A DNA stretch of 64,000 nt, from the NCBI RefSeq assembly GCF_000686525.1, contig NZ_JMKT01000001.1, positions 49,962 through 113,961 of the forward strand, in the 5' to 3' direction. Positions within the stretch are counted from its first letter, which is position 1, and every line of letters begins with the position of its first letter. This DNA is from Desulfonatronovibrio hydrogenovorans DSM 9292 (GTDB lineage: Bacteria > Desulfobacterota > Desulfovibrionia > Desulfovibrionales > Desulfonatronovibrionaceae). This document shows positions 7,091-16,730 of the stretch, in pieces. Below the pieces are notes generated by a model that made no database searches, was not told the origin of the DNA, and worked only from the letters and a program-made list of their open reading frames with translations. Made by a program: the position numbers and the translations under genes.

Positions 7091-7135
7091 AGCCCGGCCC
7101 GGAACACCCGAAACCACCAGGCCGGGCTTCTTTTT
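7091..7135 (+). terminator. Rho-independent terminator of the osmoprotectant operon
   Basis: AGCCCGGCC (7091-7099) pairs perfectly with GGCCGGGCT (7120-7128) and is followed by TTCTTTTT. It lies 85 bases after the binding-protein stop. Confidence 0.85.
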
Positions 7136-7600
7136 CAGGCTGTTTCTTGCCCACCCTGGCCATGTGCTGCTCAATCTGCACAAAAGTGCATAACCTTGCA
7201 CCATTGCCAGGACAATGTCCAAATCAATCAAAACTGGCTGTCTGGAAAACCTCAGGGTTGTCCCCTGATCCTGATCTCCAGAGAAATCATTTGGCAGACA
7301 ACTCTTCCTTACGTTAACACCCCTGGCTCTTTAACATGAATACATGATAATATTCAGACATATTATCTTCTCCGTAGTAGGCCATAACCCCAGGCCGACT
7401 CCAGCAACCAGGAACAGCAACCTCCATCTGAGCATGGCATGCAGATTGCTATTCAATCTTTCGGGCCGTGCTTTACCCAGTGCCTGCTGACCTGGCTTCA
7501 GGCTGGATGAATATTTCCGGACCAAAGTTTACTTTGCCAGGCAGAATGCTTATTGTCTTTTACCTTATTTTGTGCCCTTAAATTGCCTCAGGAATAGTCA
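7136..7600. other. Intergenic region, no gene seen
   Basis: 465 bases between the terminator and the efflux adaptor gene. I see no coding pattern or RNA gene. The last part should hold the efflux promoter, but I cannot point to a convincing -35/-10 pair. Confidence 0.6.
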
Positions 7601-8782
7601 ATGAAAAAAATCTTTGGATATGTTGTGCTTGCTGCCCTGGTCTTTTTTCTGGTCCAGAAAATCTATGTTGAGGTTTTCCGTCAGACCGATGCTCCGGGCA
7701 GATCAGGCATGCCTGCCCAGGCTGTACAGGTCCAGCCGGTCAGGATCGCCACCCTCTATCATACTGCCCAACTGACCGGCAGCCTCAGGGCGGAAAATGA
7801 ATTCATTCTGGCCCCCAAGGTTTCCGGAAGGCTGGACAAACTCTATGTGGACATTGGAGATCAAGTCAGAAAAGGGGATGTCATCGCCAGGCTGGACAAT
7901 GAAGAATACCAGCGTCAGGTTCAGGTGGCCCAGGCTGAACTGGAAGTGGCCAGGGCCGGCCTGGGGGAGAGTGCCAGCGAACTTGAAGTCTCCCGCCGGG
8001 AACTGGACCGGGCCCTGCGCCTGGCAGCAAGTGACAGCCTTTCCCAGTCCGAGCTGGATCAGGTCCAGGCCAATTTTGATGTACGCCAGGCCCGGCATGA
8101 AGTTGCCCAGGCCCAGGTCAGACAAAAGCAGGCCGCACTGGAAGCGGCCAGGATCAGGCTGTCTTATACCATTATCAGGGCAACCTGGGAGGGCGGGGCT
8201 GAAGCCCGCAGGATCGGCCAGAAATTCGCCAACCAGGGTGCCATGCTCCAGGCCAACGAGCCCATTGTCTCTATTATCACCTCTAAAAACCTGATTGCTG
8301 TGGTCAATGTTATTGAGCGCGACTTTCCTTTCATCCGGACCGGTCAGACTGCCAGAATCAGGGCAGATGCCTATCCGGACCAGAGTTTTGAGGGACAGGT
8401 GATCCGCTTTTCTCCTGTTCTGGATGAAGCCTCCCGCCAGGGCCGGGTTGAGGTACTGGTACCCAATCCAGATGGGATCCTGGCTCCGGGCATGTTCGCT
8501 CGGGTATCCATCCGTTTTTCAGAACATCCGGATGTAACCGCAGTCCCGGCTGAGGCCCTGGCCAGACGGCAGGGATACCAGGGGGTGTTCATGGTTGATG
8601 AACAGAGTATGCAGGCCAGTTTTGTCCCGGTCACAGTCGGGCTTGTTGACGGCGGTCTGGCCGAAATCAGGGAGCCCGACCTGGAAGGAGTAGTGGTCAC
8701 CCTGGGCCAGCACTTGCTGGAGGACGGCATGCAGGTGATCATTCCTGAGCAGCATCCCCGGCAGGAGGCGGTTCAAAACTGA
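7601..8782 (+). CDS. RND efflux periplasmic adaptor (membrane fusion protein)
   Basis: The 393-residue protein begins with one N-terminal membrane anchor (residues 5-20). A split biotinyl-lipoyl domain (VSGRLDKLYVDIGDQVRKGD near 75-95 and its partner near 200-225) flanks an Ala/Gln/Glu-rich alpha-helical hairpin at about 105-190. Beta-barrel and membrane-proximal domains follow (GQTARIRADAYPDQSFEG; VPAEALARRQG). It bridges the inner-membrane pump encoded next to an outer-membrane channel that is not in this window. The start fits MKKIFGY; the Shine-Dalgarno is weak. The gap to the pump gene is 115 bases. Confidence 0.92.
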   Translation: MKKIFGYVVLAALVFFLVQKIYVEVFRQTDAPGRSGMPAQAVQVQPVRIATLYHTAQLTGSLRAENEFILAPKVSGRLDKLYVDIGDQVRKGDVIARLDNEEYQRQVQVAQAELEVARAGLGESASELEVSRRELDRALRLAASDSLSQSELDQVQANFDVRQARHEVAQAQVRQKQAALEAARIRLSYTIIRATWEGGAEARRIGQKFANQGAMLQANEPIVSIITSKNLIAVVNVIERDFPFIRTGQTARIRADAYPDQSFEGQVIRFSPVLDEASRQGRVEVLVPNPDGILAPGMFARVSIRFSEHPDVTAVPAEALARRQGYQGVFMVDEQSMQASFVPVTVGLVDGGLAEIREPDLEGVVVTLGQHLLEDGMQVIIPEQHPRQEAVQN

Positions 8783-8897
8783 TAAGCATTAACAGCACCT
8801 TAGCGACAGAGTGGACCAGGACCACCAGGCTGGAAACAATTCTGTTCTCCCGGCCCTTGGCTGATCTTTTGCAATGATGTACAACCCCAAAGTTTAA

Positions 8898-11800
8898 ATG
8901 AAAAATCTGACCATATTTTCCGTTGCCCGGCCGGTATTCGTGACCATGGCCACCTTCATTGTCCTCATCCTGGGCGCAATTTCCCTGTCCAGGGTGCCCA
9001 TTGATCTCATGCCGGACATCACCTATCCCACCTTGAGTGTTCGGACCAGCTATTCCCATGCCGGGCCTGAAGAGGTGGAAACCCTGATCACCCGTCCTCT
9101 GGAACGGGCCTTCAGTGCTGTCCCCGGGGTGGAAGAAATATATTCCCGTTCCACTGAAGGCTTAAGCGATATCCGGATCACCTTTGCCTGGGGCACGGAC
9201 CTGGATGCAGCAGCCAATGATCTGCGCGACCGGCTGGACCGGGTCATTGCCAGTCTTCCGGATGATGCCGACCGTCCAGCCCTGCGCAAATTCGATCTGG
9301 CCAGTTTTCCCATCCTCATTCTTGGTGCCTCCAGCAGACTGGATCCTGTGGAAACCAGGCGGCTCATCGAAGACGAAGTCCGCTACCGGGTGGAACGGGT
9401 TCCAGGGGTAGCTTCCCTGGACATCCGGGGGGGGCTGGACCGGGAAATCCATGTTGACCTGATCCCGGGCCGGATTCAGGCCCTGGGCCTGACCCTGGAT
9501 GAAATAATCCGCAAAGTCAGGGAAGCCAATATCAACCTTCCTGCCGGAATCCTGGAAAGCGGACCCAGGGAGATCTCCATCCGGACCCTGGGCGAATTCA
9601 CAGACCTGGATGAGCTGGGCCGGACCATTATTGCCGTACATGAAGGCTCTCCAGTCAGGCTCAGGGACATTGCTGACATAAAAGATTCCTGGGAACGGGT
9701 GACCAGGATTGTCCGGGTCAATGGCCAGGACGGGGTCAGACTGGCTGTGAACAAACAGTCCGGGACCAATACCGTGGAAGTTGCCAGCCAGGTCCTGCAG
9801 GAGATCGAACGCATCAACCAGGACATCCCCCAGCTGCGCATCATCCCCATTATTGACACTTCCCAGTATATCCAGAGATCCATTTCCAATGTCACCGGCG
9901 CCCTGTTTTACGGCAGTTTTTTCGCGGTCCTGGTCCTGCTCTTCTTCCTGCGCAGCATTCGCGGCACAGCCATTGTCGGTGCAGCCATCCCCATTGCCAT
10001 TGTAGCCACATTCATCATCATCTATTTCGGAGGCTTTACCATCAACCTCATGACCCTGGGCGGTCTGGCCCTGGGCGTAGGCATGCTGGTGGACAACTCC
10101 ATCGTGGTCCTGGAAAATATTCACCGCCACCGGGAAGGAGGCACACCCCCTGTTCAGGCGGCCATCAAGGGATCAGGCGAAGTGGCTGCAGCCATCACCG
10201 CCAGTACCCTGACCACCCTGGCAGTTTTTGTCCCTTTGATCTTTGTCCGGGGCATGGCCGGGGTCATGTTTTCCCAGCTGGCTTATGTAGTCGGTTTTGC
10301 TCTGCTCTGCTCTCTGGCTGTGGCCCTGACCCTGGTGCCCATGCTCTCCTCCAAGTTTTTGATCCCCGTCACCAGGGATAAATCCCAGGACCCCTGTCTG
10401 AAGAACAGACTGTACGCCATGTCCTGCAGATTCTTTGCAAGCCTGGATGAGTCCTACAGGTCCATTTTAAGCTATTGCCTCAGGCACCGCTTCCAGACTA
10501 TCGGGCTGGCCGGCCTGCTTTTGGCGGGCAGCCTGGCCCTGATTCCCCTTATCGGAACCGAAATGATGCCTCAGACCGATGAAGGGGAGGTCAGAATCAA
10601 CCTGGAAATGGATGTGGGGAGCAAGCTGTCCGATCTTGATGCTGCAGCCCTGCAGGTTGAGCAGATCATCAGAAACCAGGTCCCTGAGATCGACAGTCTG
10701 ATCACCATGCTCGGCGGAGCAGGCTGGCGGTTTTCCGGATCCCACCTGGGCGAAATCAGGATCAGCCTCAAGGAACAGCGCTACAGAGAGCGGTCCAGCC
10801 AGGAGGTGGCAGCTGACCTGCGGAGCAAGCTGAACCGGATTCCAGGAGTAACCATCAGGACCAGGGCCGGTCAGGGTCTGTTCATTCTGCGTCTGGGCAC
10901 TTCCGACGGTGACCGGATTGAAGTGGAAATCCGGGGTTATGATCTGGATACAGCCCAGGCCCTGGCCGAACGCGTCCAGGAAATTGTGGAGAATGTCCAG
11001 GGCGTAGGTGTTGCCACCATCAGCCGGGAATCAGGCATGCCTGAGGAAAGAATCATCGTCAACCGGGACCGGGCTGAAAGCATGGGGGTCACGGTTTCCA
11101 CTGTAGGCAACGCAGTGCAGACGGTTTTGTCAGGCACGGTGGCCGGAAACTTCAGAGACCAGGGCGATGAATATTCCATTCTGGTCAAACTGAAGCAAGC
11201 TGAACTTTTGCCTCTGCATGAACTTCTGGACATAACCGTTGCCGGTCTCGGTGGACACCCTGTTGCCCTGCGCAACCTGGTGGATGTCCAGTCCGGGTTC
11301 GGACCCATGAGCATTGAAAGAAAGGATCAGGAAAGAATAATCACCATTTCCACGGACATGACCGGCAGAGACCTGAGTTCAGTCATCAGCGATGTCCGTC
11401 AGGAACTGAACATGCTGCCCGTACCCCAGGGCTTCAGCATCTCCTTTGGCGGGGATTATGAAGAACAGCAGAAAGCCTTTAATGAGCTGGCCCTGGGGCT
11501 GATCCTGGCCCTGGTACTGGTCTACATGGTCATGGCCTGTTTGTATGAATCCCTGCGCGACCCGTTCATAGTCATGTTTTCCGTGCCCCTGGCCATAATC
11601 GGGGTGGTCCTCATGCTCTTTCTGACCGACACTACCTTTAATATCCAGTCATACATCGGCTGCATCATGCTTGGCGGGATCCTGGTCAACAATGCCATCC
11701 TCCTGGTGGCCCAGACCAATATGGTCCGCCAAGAAGAAGGCTATGAAATGTTTGCTGCCATTGAAGAGGTCGGACGCAGGCGGCTCAGGCCCATCCTCAT

Positions 11801-11993
11801 GACCGCCCTGACCACCATCTTCGCCCTGATCCCCCTGGCCCTGGGCGTAGGTGAGGGAGGAGAGGCCCAGGCCCCCATGGCCAGGGCCATCATCGGCGGT
11901 CTGACCAGCTCCACCCTGATCACCCTGGTCTTTGTTCCGGTCATGTATACCTTCATCGCCAGAAAGGATGAACCTGGAAACAGGGCCCAATAA
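8898..11993 (+). CDS. RND family (HAE1/AcrB-type) inner-membrane efflux pump
   Basis: The 1031-residue protein has the full RND layout: a first membrane span at residues ~10-30, a large periplasmic loop, spans 2-6 near 335-480, a second periplasmic loop, and spans 8-12 near 860-1020. The TM4 motif [16 protein letters not shown] carries the proton-relay Asp. The repeated-domain start [20 protein letters not shown] and [21 protein letters not shown] near the end are typical of HAE1 pumps. It works as a trimer with the upstream adaptor using proton motive force. Substrates cannot be assigned: drugs, detergents or metabolites. Confidence 0.93.
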   Translation: MKNLTIFSVARPVFVTMATFIVLILGAISLSRVPIDLMPDITYPTLSVRTSYSHAGPEEVETLITRPLERAFSAVPGVEEIYSRSTEGLSDIRITFAWGTDLDAAANDLRDRLDRVIASLPDDADRPALRKFDLASFPILILGASSRLDPVETRRLIEDEVRYRVERVPGVASLDIRGGLDREIHVDLIPGRIQALGLTLDEIIRKVREANINLPAGILESGPREISIRTLGEFTDLDELGRTIIAVHEGSPVRLRDIADIKDSWERVTRIVRVNGQDGVRLAVNKQSGTNTVEVASQVLQEIERINQDIPQLRIIPIIDTSQYIQRSISNVTGALFYGSFFAVLVLLFFLRSIRGTAIVGAAIPIAIVATFIIIYFGGFTINLMTLGGLALGVGMLVDNSIVVLENIHRHREGGTPPVQAAIKGSGEVAAAITASTLTTLAVFVPLIFVRGMAGVMFSQLAYVVGFALLCSLAVALTLVPMLSSKFLIPVTRDKSQDPCLKNRLYAMSCRFFASLDESYRSILSYCLRHRFQTIGLAGLLLAGSLALIPLIGTEMMPQTDEGEVRINLEMDVGSKLSDLDAAALQVEQIIRNQVPEIDSLITMLGGAGWRFSGSHLGEIRISLKEQRYRERSSQEVAADLRSKLNRIPGVTIRTRAGQGLFILRLGTSDGDRIEVEIRGYDLDTAQALAERVQEIVENVQGVGVATISRESGMPEERIIVNRDRAESMGVTVSTVGNAVQTVLSGTVAGNFRDQGDEYSILVKLKQAELLPLHELLDITVAGLGGHPVALRNLVDVQSGFGPMSIERKDQERIITISTDMTGRDLSSVISDVRQELNMLPVPQGFSISFGGDYEEQQKAFNELALGLILALVLVYMVMACLYESLRDPFIVMFSVPLAIIGVVLMLFLTDTTFNIQSYIGCIMLGGILVNNAILLVAQTNMVRQEEGYEMFAAIEEVGRRRLRPILMTALTTIFALIPLALGVGEGGEAQAPMARAIIGGLTSSTLITLVFVPVMYTFIARKDEPGNRAQ

Positions 11994-12019
11994 AAATGGC
12001 CCGCTTGGAAGCGGGCCAT
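11990..12019 (-). terminator. Minus-strand terminator of the adenine operon, overlapping the RND stop codon
   Basis: ATGGCCCGCTT (11996-12006) pairs with AAGCGGGCCAT (12009-12019). Read on the minus strand the stem is followed by TTTTTATTG, so it terminates the purine permease transcript coming from higher coordinates. The T-run lies in the last bases of the RND gene, so the two convergent genes share sequence. Confidence 0.8.
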
Positions 12020-12061
12020 CAGGTTGACAACGGTCTAGAGGTCCTTGCCTGCGGTCATTGG

Positions 12062-13351
12062 CTAGCCCACGACAAACTTGAACAGAAACAGGACTGCAAT
12101 GATGATCACCGGGATGGTCAGATCCCTGAACTTGCCGCTGAACATCTTAATGGCTGCGTAGGAGATGAAACCGAAACCGATTCCAGTGGCAATGGAAAAG
12201 GTCAGGGGCATGGCCAGGACCGTGACAATGGCCGGAACATATTCAGTAATATCCTTCCAGTCGATATCCATGAGATTCCTGGCCATGATGCAGGCCACAA
12301 AGACCAGGGCCGGGGCTGTGGCATAGGCTGGAATGGCTCCGGCCAGAGGGGCAAAGAACAGGCAGAGCAGGAAAAGCAGGGCTACCACCACCGCAGTCAG
12401 GCCGGTCCGCCCGCCTGCTTCAACACCAGCCAGACTTTCAATGTAACTGGTGGTGGTGGAAGTACCCATGGCCGCACCAGCCACAGTTGCAGTACTGTCA
12501 GCCATGAGCGCCCTTTTCAGCCTGGGCAGCCGGCCCTTTTCATCCAGCATGCCTGTTCCCTGGGTCACTCCCACCAGGGTGCCTGCGGTGTCGAACAGGT
12601 CGGTCAGCAGAAAAGTGAACACCACTATGAGCAGGCCCAGCTCCAGGGCTGCCATGATATCCATCTGCATGAAGGTCGGGGCCAGGCTGGGAGGCAGGGA
12701 CATCAGGCCTGGGGCGGGGGTAATCTTGAACAGGACTCCGACAAGAGTAGCCGCCAGAATACTGATCATGATCGCCCCTGGGATGCGGTGGTGGGTCAGA
12801 CCGACCATCAGTCCAAAGGCCAGTACAGCAATGATGACTGTAGGTTCAGTCAGACTGCCCACTGTAACCAGGGTGGCCGGGTGGGCCACAATGATCCCGG
12901 CGTTTTTCAGGCCGATGATGGCCAGAAAAAACCCGATACCACCGGCAATGGCGACTTTCAGGGTCCTGGGTATGCTGTTGATCAGCCACTCCCGGACCGG
13001 CAGGATGCTCAGGATGAAAAAGAGTACACCGGATATGAACACAGCACCCAAAGCGGTCTGCCAGGGCACTCCCATTCCCAGGACAACAGTATAGGCAAAA
13101 AAGGCATTGAGCCCCATGCCCGGGGCCTGGGCAACAGGATAGTTGGCAAGCAGGCCCATGATCAGTGTTCCAATGACTGCGGCCAGACAGGTGGCCACAA
13201 ATACTGCGTCGCGGTCCATGCCGGCATCAGCCAGGATGGCCGGGTTGACAAAAATGATATAGGCCATGGTCAGAAAAGTGGTCACCCCTGCAATGACTTC
13301 CCGTTTGACCGTGGTCTTGTTTTCAGTAAGTTTGAAATACGAATCCAGCAT
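12062..13351 (-). CDS. NCS2 purine permease, AzgA/PbuG type (adenine/hypoxanthine uptake)
   Basis: The 429-residue protein has about 12 membrane spans. AzgA-subfamily signatures are visible: MAYIIFVNPAIL, APGMGLNAFFAY, DLFDTAGTLVG and GTSTTTSYIES. The start at 13351 (MLDSYFKLTE) is preceded by GGAGAG; an upstream ATG at 13405 lacks a ribosome site. It lies 121 bases after the adenine deaminase gene on the same strand. The pair suggests import of adenine by proton symport followed by deamination to hypoxanthine for salvage. Confidence 0.92.
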   Translation of the reverse strand: MLDSYFKLTENKTTVKREVIAGVTTFLTMAYIIFVNPAILADAGMDRDAVFVATCLAAVIGTLIMGLLANYPVAQAPGMGLNAFFAYTVVLGMGVPWQTALGAVFISGVLFFILSILPVREWLINSIPRTLKVAIAGGIGFFLAIIGLKNAGIIVAHPATLVTVGSLTEPTVIIAVLAFGLMVGLTHHRIPGAIMISILAATLVGVLFKITPAPGLMSLPPSLAPTFMQMDIMAALELGLLIVVFTFLLTDLFDTAGTLVGVTQGTGMLDEKGRLPRLKRALMADSTATVAGAAMGTSTTTSYIESLAGVEAGGRTGLTAVVVALLFLLCLFFAPLAGAIPAYATAPALVFVACIMARNLMDIDWKDITEYVPAIVTVLAMPLTFSIATGIGFGFISYAAIKMFSGKFRDLTIPVIIIAVLFLFKFVVG

Positions 13352-13472
13352 CTTCTCTCCTACTCCTGGTTGGTATTGACGAACACTCTGCCTCCCTGCC
13401 TCCATCTAAAGGAAGGATCACCCCTGACAACTCCAAATAGCCAATCAAAAAACTTTAAGCTCCTGACCCGGT

Positions 13473-15185
13473 CTATTCCCAAAGCCCGACCACCTGGAAC
13501 CGGCTAACATCCACCAGTCCCTGATCCGTCAGCTTGAGTTCGGGAATGACCGGAAGGGCCAGAAAAGACAGAATCATGAATGGATTTCCGTCCAGTCCCA
13601 TGTCCAGGCAGGCCCTGTCCAGGGAGTGCATGGCCTCCACCACCTGATCCAGGGGCAGGTCACTCATGAGCCCGGCAATGGGTAAAGCCAGACTGGCTGC
13701 AACTTTGCCCTTCTGGACCACCATCAGACCGCCGCCCATAACCTGGGCCGCTCTGGCTGCAGCCAGCATGTCTGCGTCATTTGTCCCGGCAATGATCAGG
13801 TTGTGGGAGTCATGGGCCACAGTGGAGGCTATGGCCCCGTGCTTAAGGCCCAGACCGCGGACAAAGCCCAGCCCGATACTGCCTGATGCCCGGTGCCGCT
13901 CCACAACTGCCAGCTTGGCCAGATCATTATCCACATCTGCCTGGGCCAGGCCCTCAACTATCCTGGGCTTAACCAGGGCTTTTCCAGTCACGATCTGGCC
14001 GGGCAGAATATCTATGGCCCGGACCTTTTGTCCGGCTGCCGGGATATCAAAACTGGTTTTGGACAGTCCGCTGATATGCATGGAATTGCCAGGAGGGACC
14101 TGACTGCTTTTAAAATCAGCTGTCTTGAGCGGTTTGCCCTGGAGGTAGGTTTCAATCACCTCGAAATCCTGTAAATCCCTGACCAGGACCATGTCTGCGA
14201 CAAAACCCGGGGCAATTGCCCCCCGGTCCTTCAGACCGAAATATCTGGCCGGATTGATGGTCACCAGCTGCACTGCCCGGACCGGATCAATGCCCAGGGC
14301 AACAGCCCTGCGCAGGTTATGGTCCAGGTGACCCAGGTTGACCAGGTCATGGGGGTGCCGGTCATCCGAGACCAGAGAAAAACTGGGCCAGTTATGGTCG
14401 TTGACCAGGGGGATCAGGTCCTGCAGGTTGTGTTCGGAAGTGCCTTCCCGGATCATGACATGCATGCCCTTGGCCAGCTTTTCCGCAGCTTCCTCCAGGC
14501 TGACGCATTCGTGGTCGCTTCGGGGACCGGCCAGGATGTAGGTGTTGAGTTCCTTGCCCTTGAGACCAGGAGCATGGCCATCGATTGTCAGTGACCGGGC
14601 CATGTCCAGCTTGGCCATTACCCCGGGCTCCTGATTGATGACCCCGGGGAAATTCATCATCTCGCCCAGCCCCAGGAATCTGTCCGGATACTTGTAGTAA
14701 AGTTCTCTCAGGTCGTTGGCAGCCAGGGACGCTCCAGCGGTTTCCATATGGGTGGCCGGAACACATGAAGGCAGCATGAAATATATGCGTACCGGCAGGT
14801 GGGCAGTGGATTCCAGAAAGTATTCTATGCCTTCAGTTCCAAGCACATTGGCTATTTCATGGGGGTCACAGACCACAGTGGCTGTGCCCCGGCCGGCTGC
14901 AGCCCGGGCAAATTCAGGGGGTGAAAGAAGGGTGGATTCCACATGGATATGGGCTTCAATAAAGCCGGGACAAAGATAAGCGCCCTGGGCGTTGATCACC
15001 TTTTCAGCCCTGTATTCCTCAAAACCCAGGACAATCCCGTCCTTGACAGCAACACTGCAGGCCTCGATTCCACCGGACAGGGTGTTGACCAGATTAACGT
15101 TGGTCATCAACAGGTCTGCAGGTCCATCTCCTTTGGCGGCTTCCAGGAGTTTTGAGCTGATGCGGGTGGAAACAGGCAAGATCAT
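13473..15185 (-). CDS. ade: Adenine deaminase
   Basis: The 570-residue protein matches the bacterial adenine deaminase family in length and motifs. Metal-binding HIHVESTLLSP is near residue 80, CDPHEIANVLG follows, and DGHAPGL and SDDRHPHDL carry catalytic His/Asp. A C-terminal domain has HDSHNLI and the GGGLMVVQKGKV segment. It converts adenine to hypoxanthine plus ammonia in the cytosol with Mn or Fe. It is followed by the purine permease. I found no purine-riboswitch pattern in the 229 bases upstream. Confidence 0.95.
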   Translation of the reverse strand: MILPVSTRISSKLLEAAKGDGPADLLMTNVNLVNTLSGGIEACSVAVKDGIVLGFEEYRAEKVINAQGAYLCPGFIEAHIHVESTLLSPPEFARAAAGRGTATVVCDPHEIANVLGTEGIEYFLESTAHLPVRIYFMLPSCVPATHMETAGASLAANDLRELYYKYPDRFLGLGEMMNFPGVINQEPGVMAKLDMARSLTIDGHAPGLKGKELNTYILAGPRSDHECVSLEEAAEKLAKGMHVMIREGTSEHNLQDLIPLVNDHNWPSFSLVSDDRHPHDLVNLGHLDHNLRRAVALGIDPVRAVQLVTINPARYFGLKDRGAIAPGFVADMVLVRDLQDFEVIETYLQGKPLKTADFKSSQVPPGNSMHISGLSKTSFDIPAAGQKVRAIDILPGQIVTGKALVKPRIVEGLAQADVDNDLAKLAVVERHRASGSIGLGFVRGLGLKHGAIASTVAHDSHNLIIAGTNDADMLAAARAAQVMGGGLMVVQKGKVAASLALPIAGLMSDLPLDQVVEAMHSLDRACLDMGLDGNPFMILSFLALPVIPELKLTDQGLVDVSRFQVVGLWE

Positions 15186-15414
15186 CCCCCTTTGCTAAAG
15201 AAAGATTGTCCCTGGACCGTGGACAGTAAGTCCGAAGCAGGCACCGGGTTAATTCCCCGGACCCGGTCCGGACAAATGAACCCCTGCAGCCCGTTGCAGG
15301 CAACCCGGCCTTGATAAACCCGTTTATAATTAATTTCAAGAGGAACAAAACCAGGTTCTGGTCAATGACTGGCAGCAGGCAGGAACGGACAACCGGTCAT
15401 GTCCGGGGCTGATT

Positions 15415-15801
15415 TTACCGGTCAACCTTCAAGGGCCGGACCTGCAGAGTGAGGCCTGTGTTGTCCTCAACCACCACCAGGGTTCCGGGTTCCAGCAGAT
15501 CACCGTTCAGATTAACAGCCTGCCAGATCTCACCCCGCAGAGTCACCTGCCCCTTTGGGTCCAGGGCTGTGCAGACAACTGCCCGGGAACCGTGGAGCCT
15601 GGCAATGACGCTTTGGGGGCTGGATTTGAGAGCTTTTCTGTAAAGAGGGTAAAAGGCAATGTCTTTGATGATCCAGGCCGACACAATCAGCCAGCCAGTC
15701 CAGGCTGAGATCCAGGCCTGATCCCAGACAAACCGGACTATGATCCCCAAAAGGAGAAAGCCGGGGATCTGAAGCAGGGTATATAAAACTGGAGGCTTCA
15801 T
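15415..15801 (-). CDS. NfeD-like membrane protein
   Basis: The 128-residue protein has two N-terminal hydrophobic spans (about 5-25 and 32-55). They are followed by an OB-fold-like C-terminal domain: GSRAVVCTALDPKGQVTLRGEIWQAV is cut by family-typical Gly turns, then EPGTLVVVEDNTGLTLQVRP. This arrangement fits short NfeD proteins, which usually accompany stomatin-like proteins and act in membrane organisation. No stomatin gene is next to it. It probably stands alone or reads from the region of 15.8 kb. Confidence 0.75.
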   Translation of the reverse strand: MKPPVLYTLLQIPGFLLLGIIVRFVWDQAWISAWTGWLIVSAWIIKDIAFYPLYRKALKSSPQSVIARLHGSRAVVCTALDPKGQVTLRGEIWQAVNLNGDLLEPGTLVVVEDNTGLTLQVRPLKVDR

Positions 15802-16146
15802 ATCAGGCTGGTACCTGGTACTCTGTGTGGATTACAACCCTTGAAGTTCATGATAACGGCCTTTAATCCAAAAATAATCTGTCAGCCTGAACAGGCCGGA
15901 ATTCCATTGATTCTTTACCGGATTTTTCCAGTCTTTTTGGGAGTAAACCGCATCCACTTGGATGTGCAAACATGTTTATTGTGGCTGCAGAACTCGATCC
16001 TTGTCCAGGACCTGGGCTTTTGATAAATTTATACTTGAATTATCGTTAGTTATCAAGGGCGTTCAACTGCCAGGACCAGGTGACCTTATTGCGGCAAATG
16101 GGCCCTGGTTGACTGATTCAAGTTTTCATTCTGATGGAGACACATA
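15802..16146. other. Intergenic region, no convincing gene
   Basis: Divergent spacer between the NfeD-like gene (minus) and a small plus-strand ORF. A 60-codon ORF at 15841-16023 has no ribosome site and no recognisable protein pattern. No RNA gene seen. Confidence 0.5.
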
Positions 16147-16482
16147 ATGATTTTGGCGCGGTTGAATTTTTTGCTGTGGACACCTTTGCTGCAGGGATTT
16201 ACCGGACCTGGCTGGGCCCTGGGTGAGCCAGGGGTTGCTGCCCGGCTGGGATCAATCCTGATGCTCTTTATCCTGGTTCTGATGCTTATGGAAAGATGGT
16301 CCAGGAAGGGCAAAATGACTTATACTGTTGGCTCGTATAAAAGGCTTCCCAGGTATTCCCTCTCCAGGTCCGGATCAGCTTTCAGCGAAGTTAATGAACT
16401 GGAAGGGGCAGTTACGGGAGGTGAGGTTAAAACAGTTTTTGGTGCTGTTCCGACCAGAGACAAGGAAACAAAGTGTCCCTGA
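16147..16482 (+). CDS. Small hypothetical membrane protein
   Basis: This 111-codon ORF has GGAG at 16136-16139, 7 nt before its ATG. Residues ~8-20 and ~33-50 are hydrophobic (LFILVLMLMERW at the end of the second), followed by a basic/polar tail. I do not recognise a family. It lies alone between the divergent NfeD-like gene and the convergent cydC gene. It could be a spurious ORF; the only support is the ribosome site and the membrane-like segment. Confidence 0.35.
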   Translation: MILARLNFLLWTPLLQGFTGPGWALGEPGVAARLGSILMLFILVLMLMERWSRKGKMTYTVGSYKRLPRYSLSRSGSAFSEVNELEGAVTGGEVKTVFGAVPTRDKETKCP

Positions 16483-16730
16483 GACTCGATTTTAAAAGGA
16501 CATTTGTTTTCGCTGCAGTCAAGTCTGGTATATCTTTATCCAGTGAACCGCCCCGAACATGCACAGCTTGAACAGGCTGTGTTTCAGCTTTCCATTAAAA
16601 ACATGATCAAAGAGCAGCTTAACCGCCCTGCCATTGATAAGCCTTGTTTCAGCAGTCCCTGACCAATGGTAAAGGACTGCTGCCATGCCCATGGCTGTCA
16701 GCTTCAATCACTGGATCGGTCATAACTGGT

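Noticed and set aside
11996..13507. 503-codon plus-strand ORF opposite the purine permease
   Set aside because: It is a shadow of the minus-strand permease, His/Gln/Gly-rich with no domain.
15186..15414. Purine riboswitch upstream of adenine deaminase
   Set aside because: I looked for the conserved three-way junction loops and did not find them.
16519..16707. 62-codon minus-strand ORF between the small membrane protein and cydC
   Set aside because: No ribosome site or recognisable pattern.
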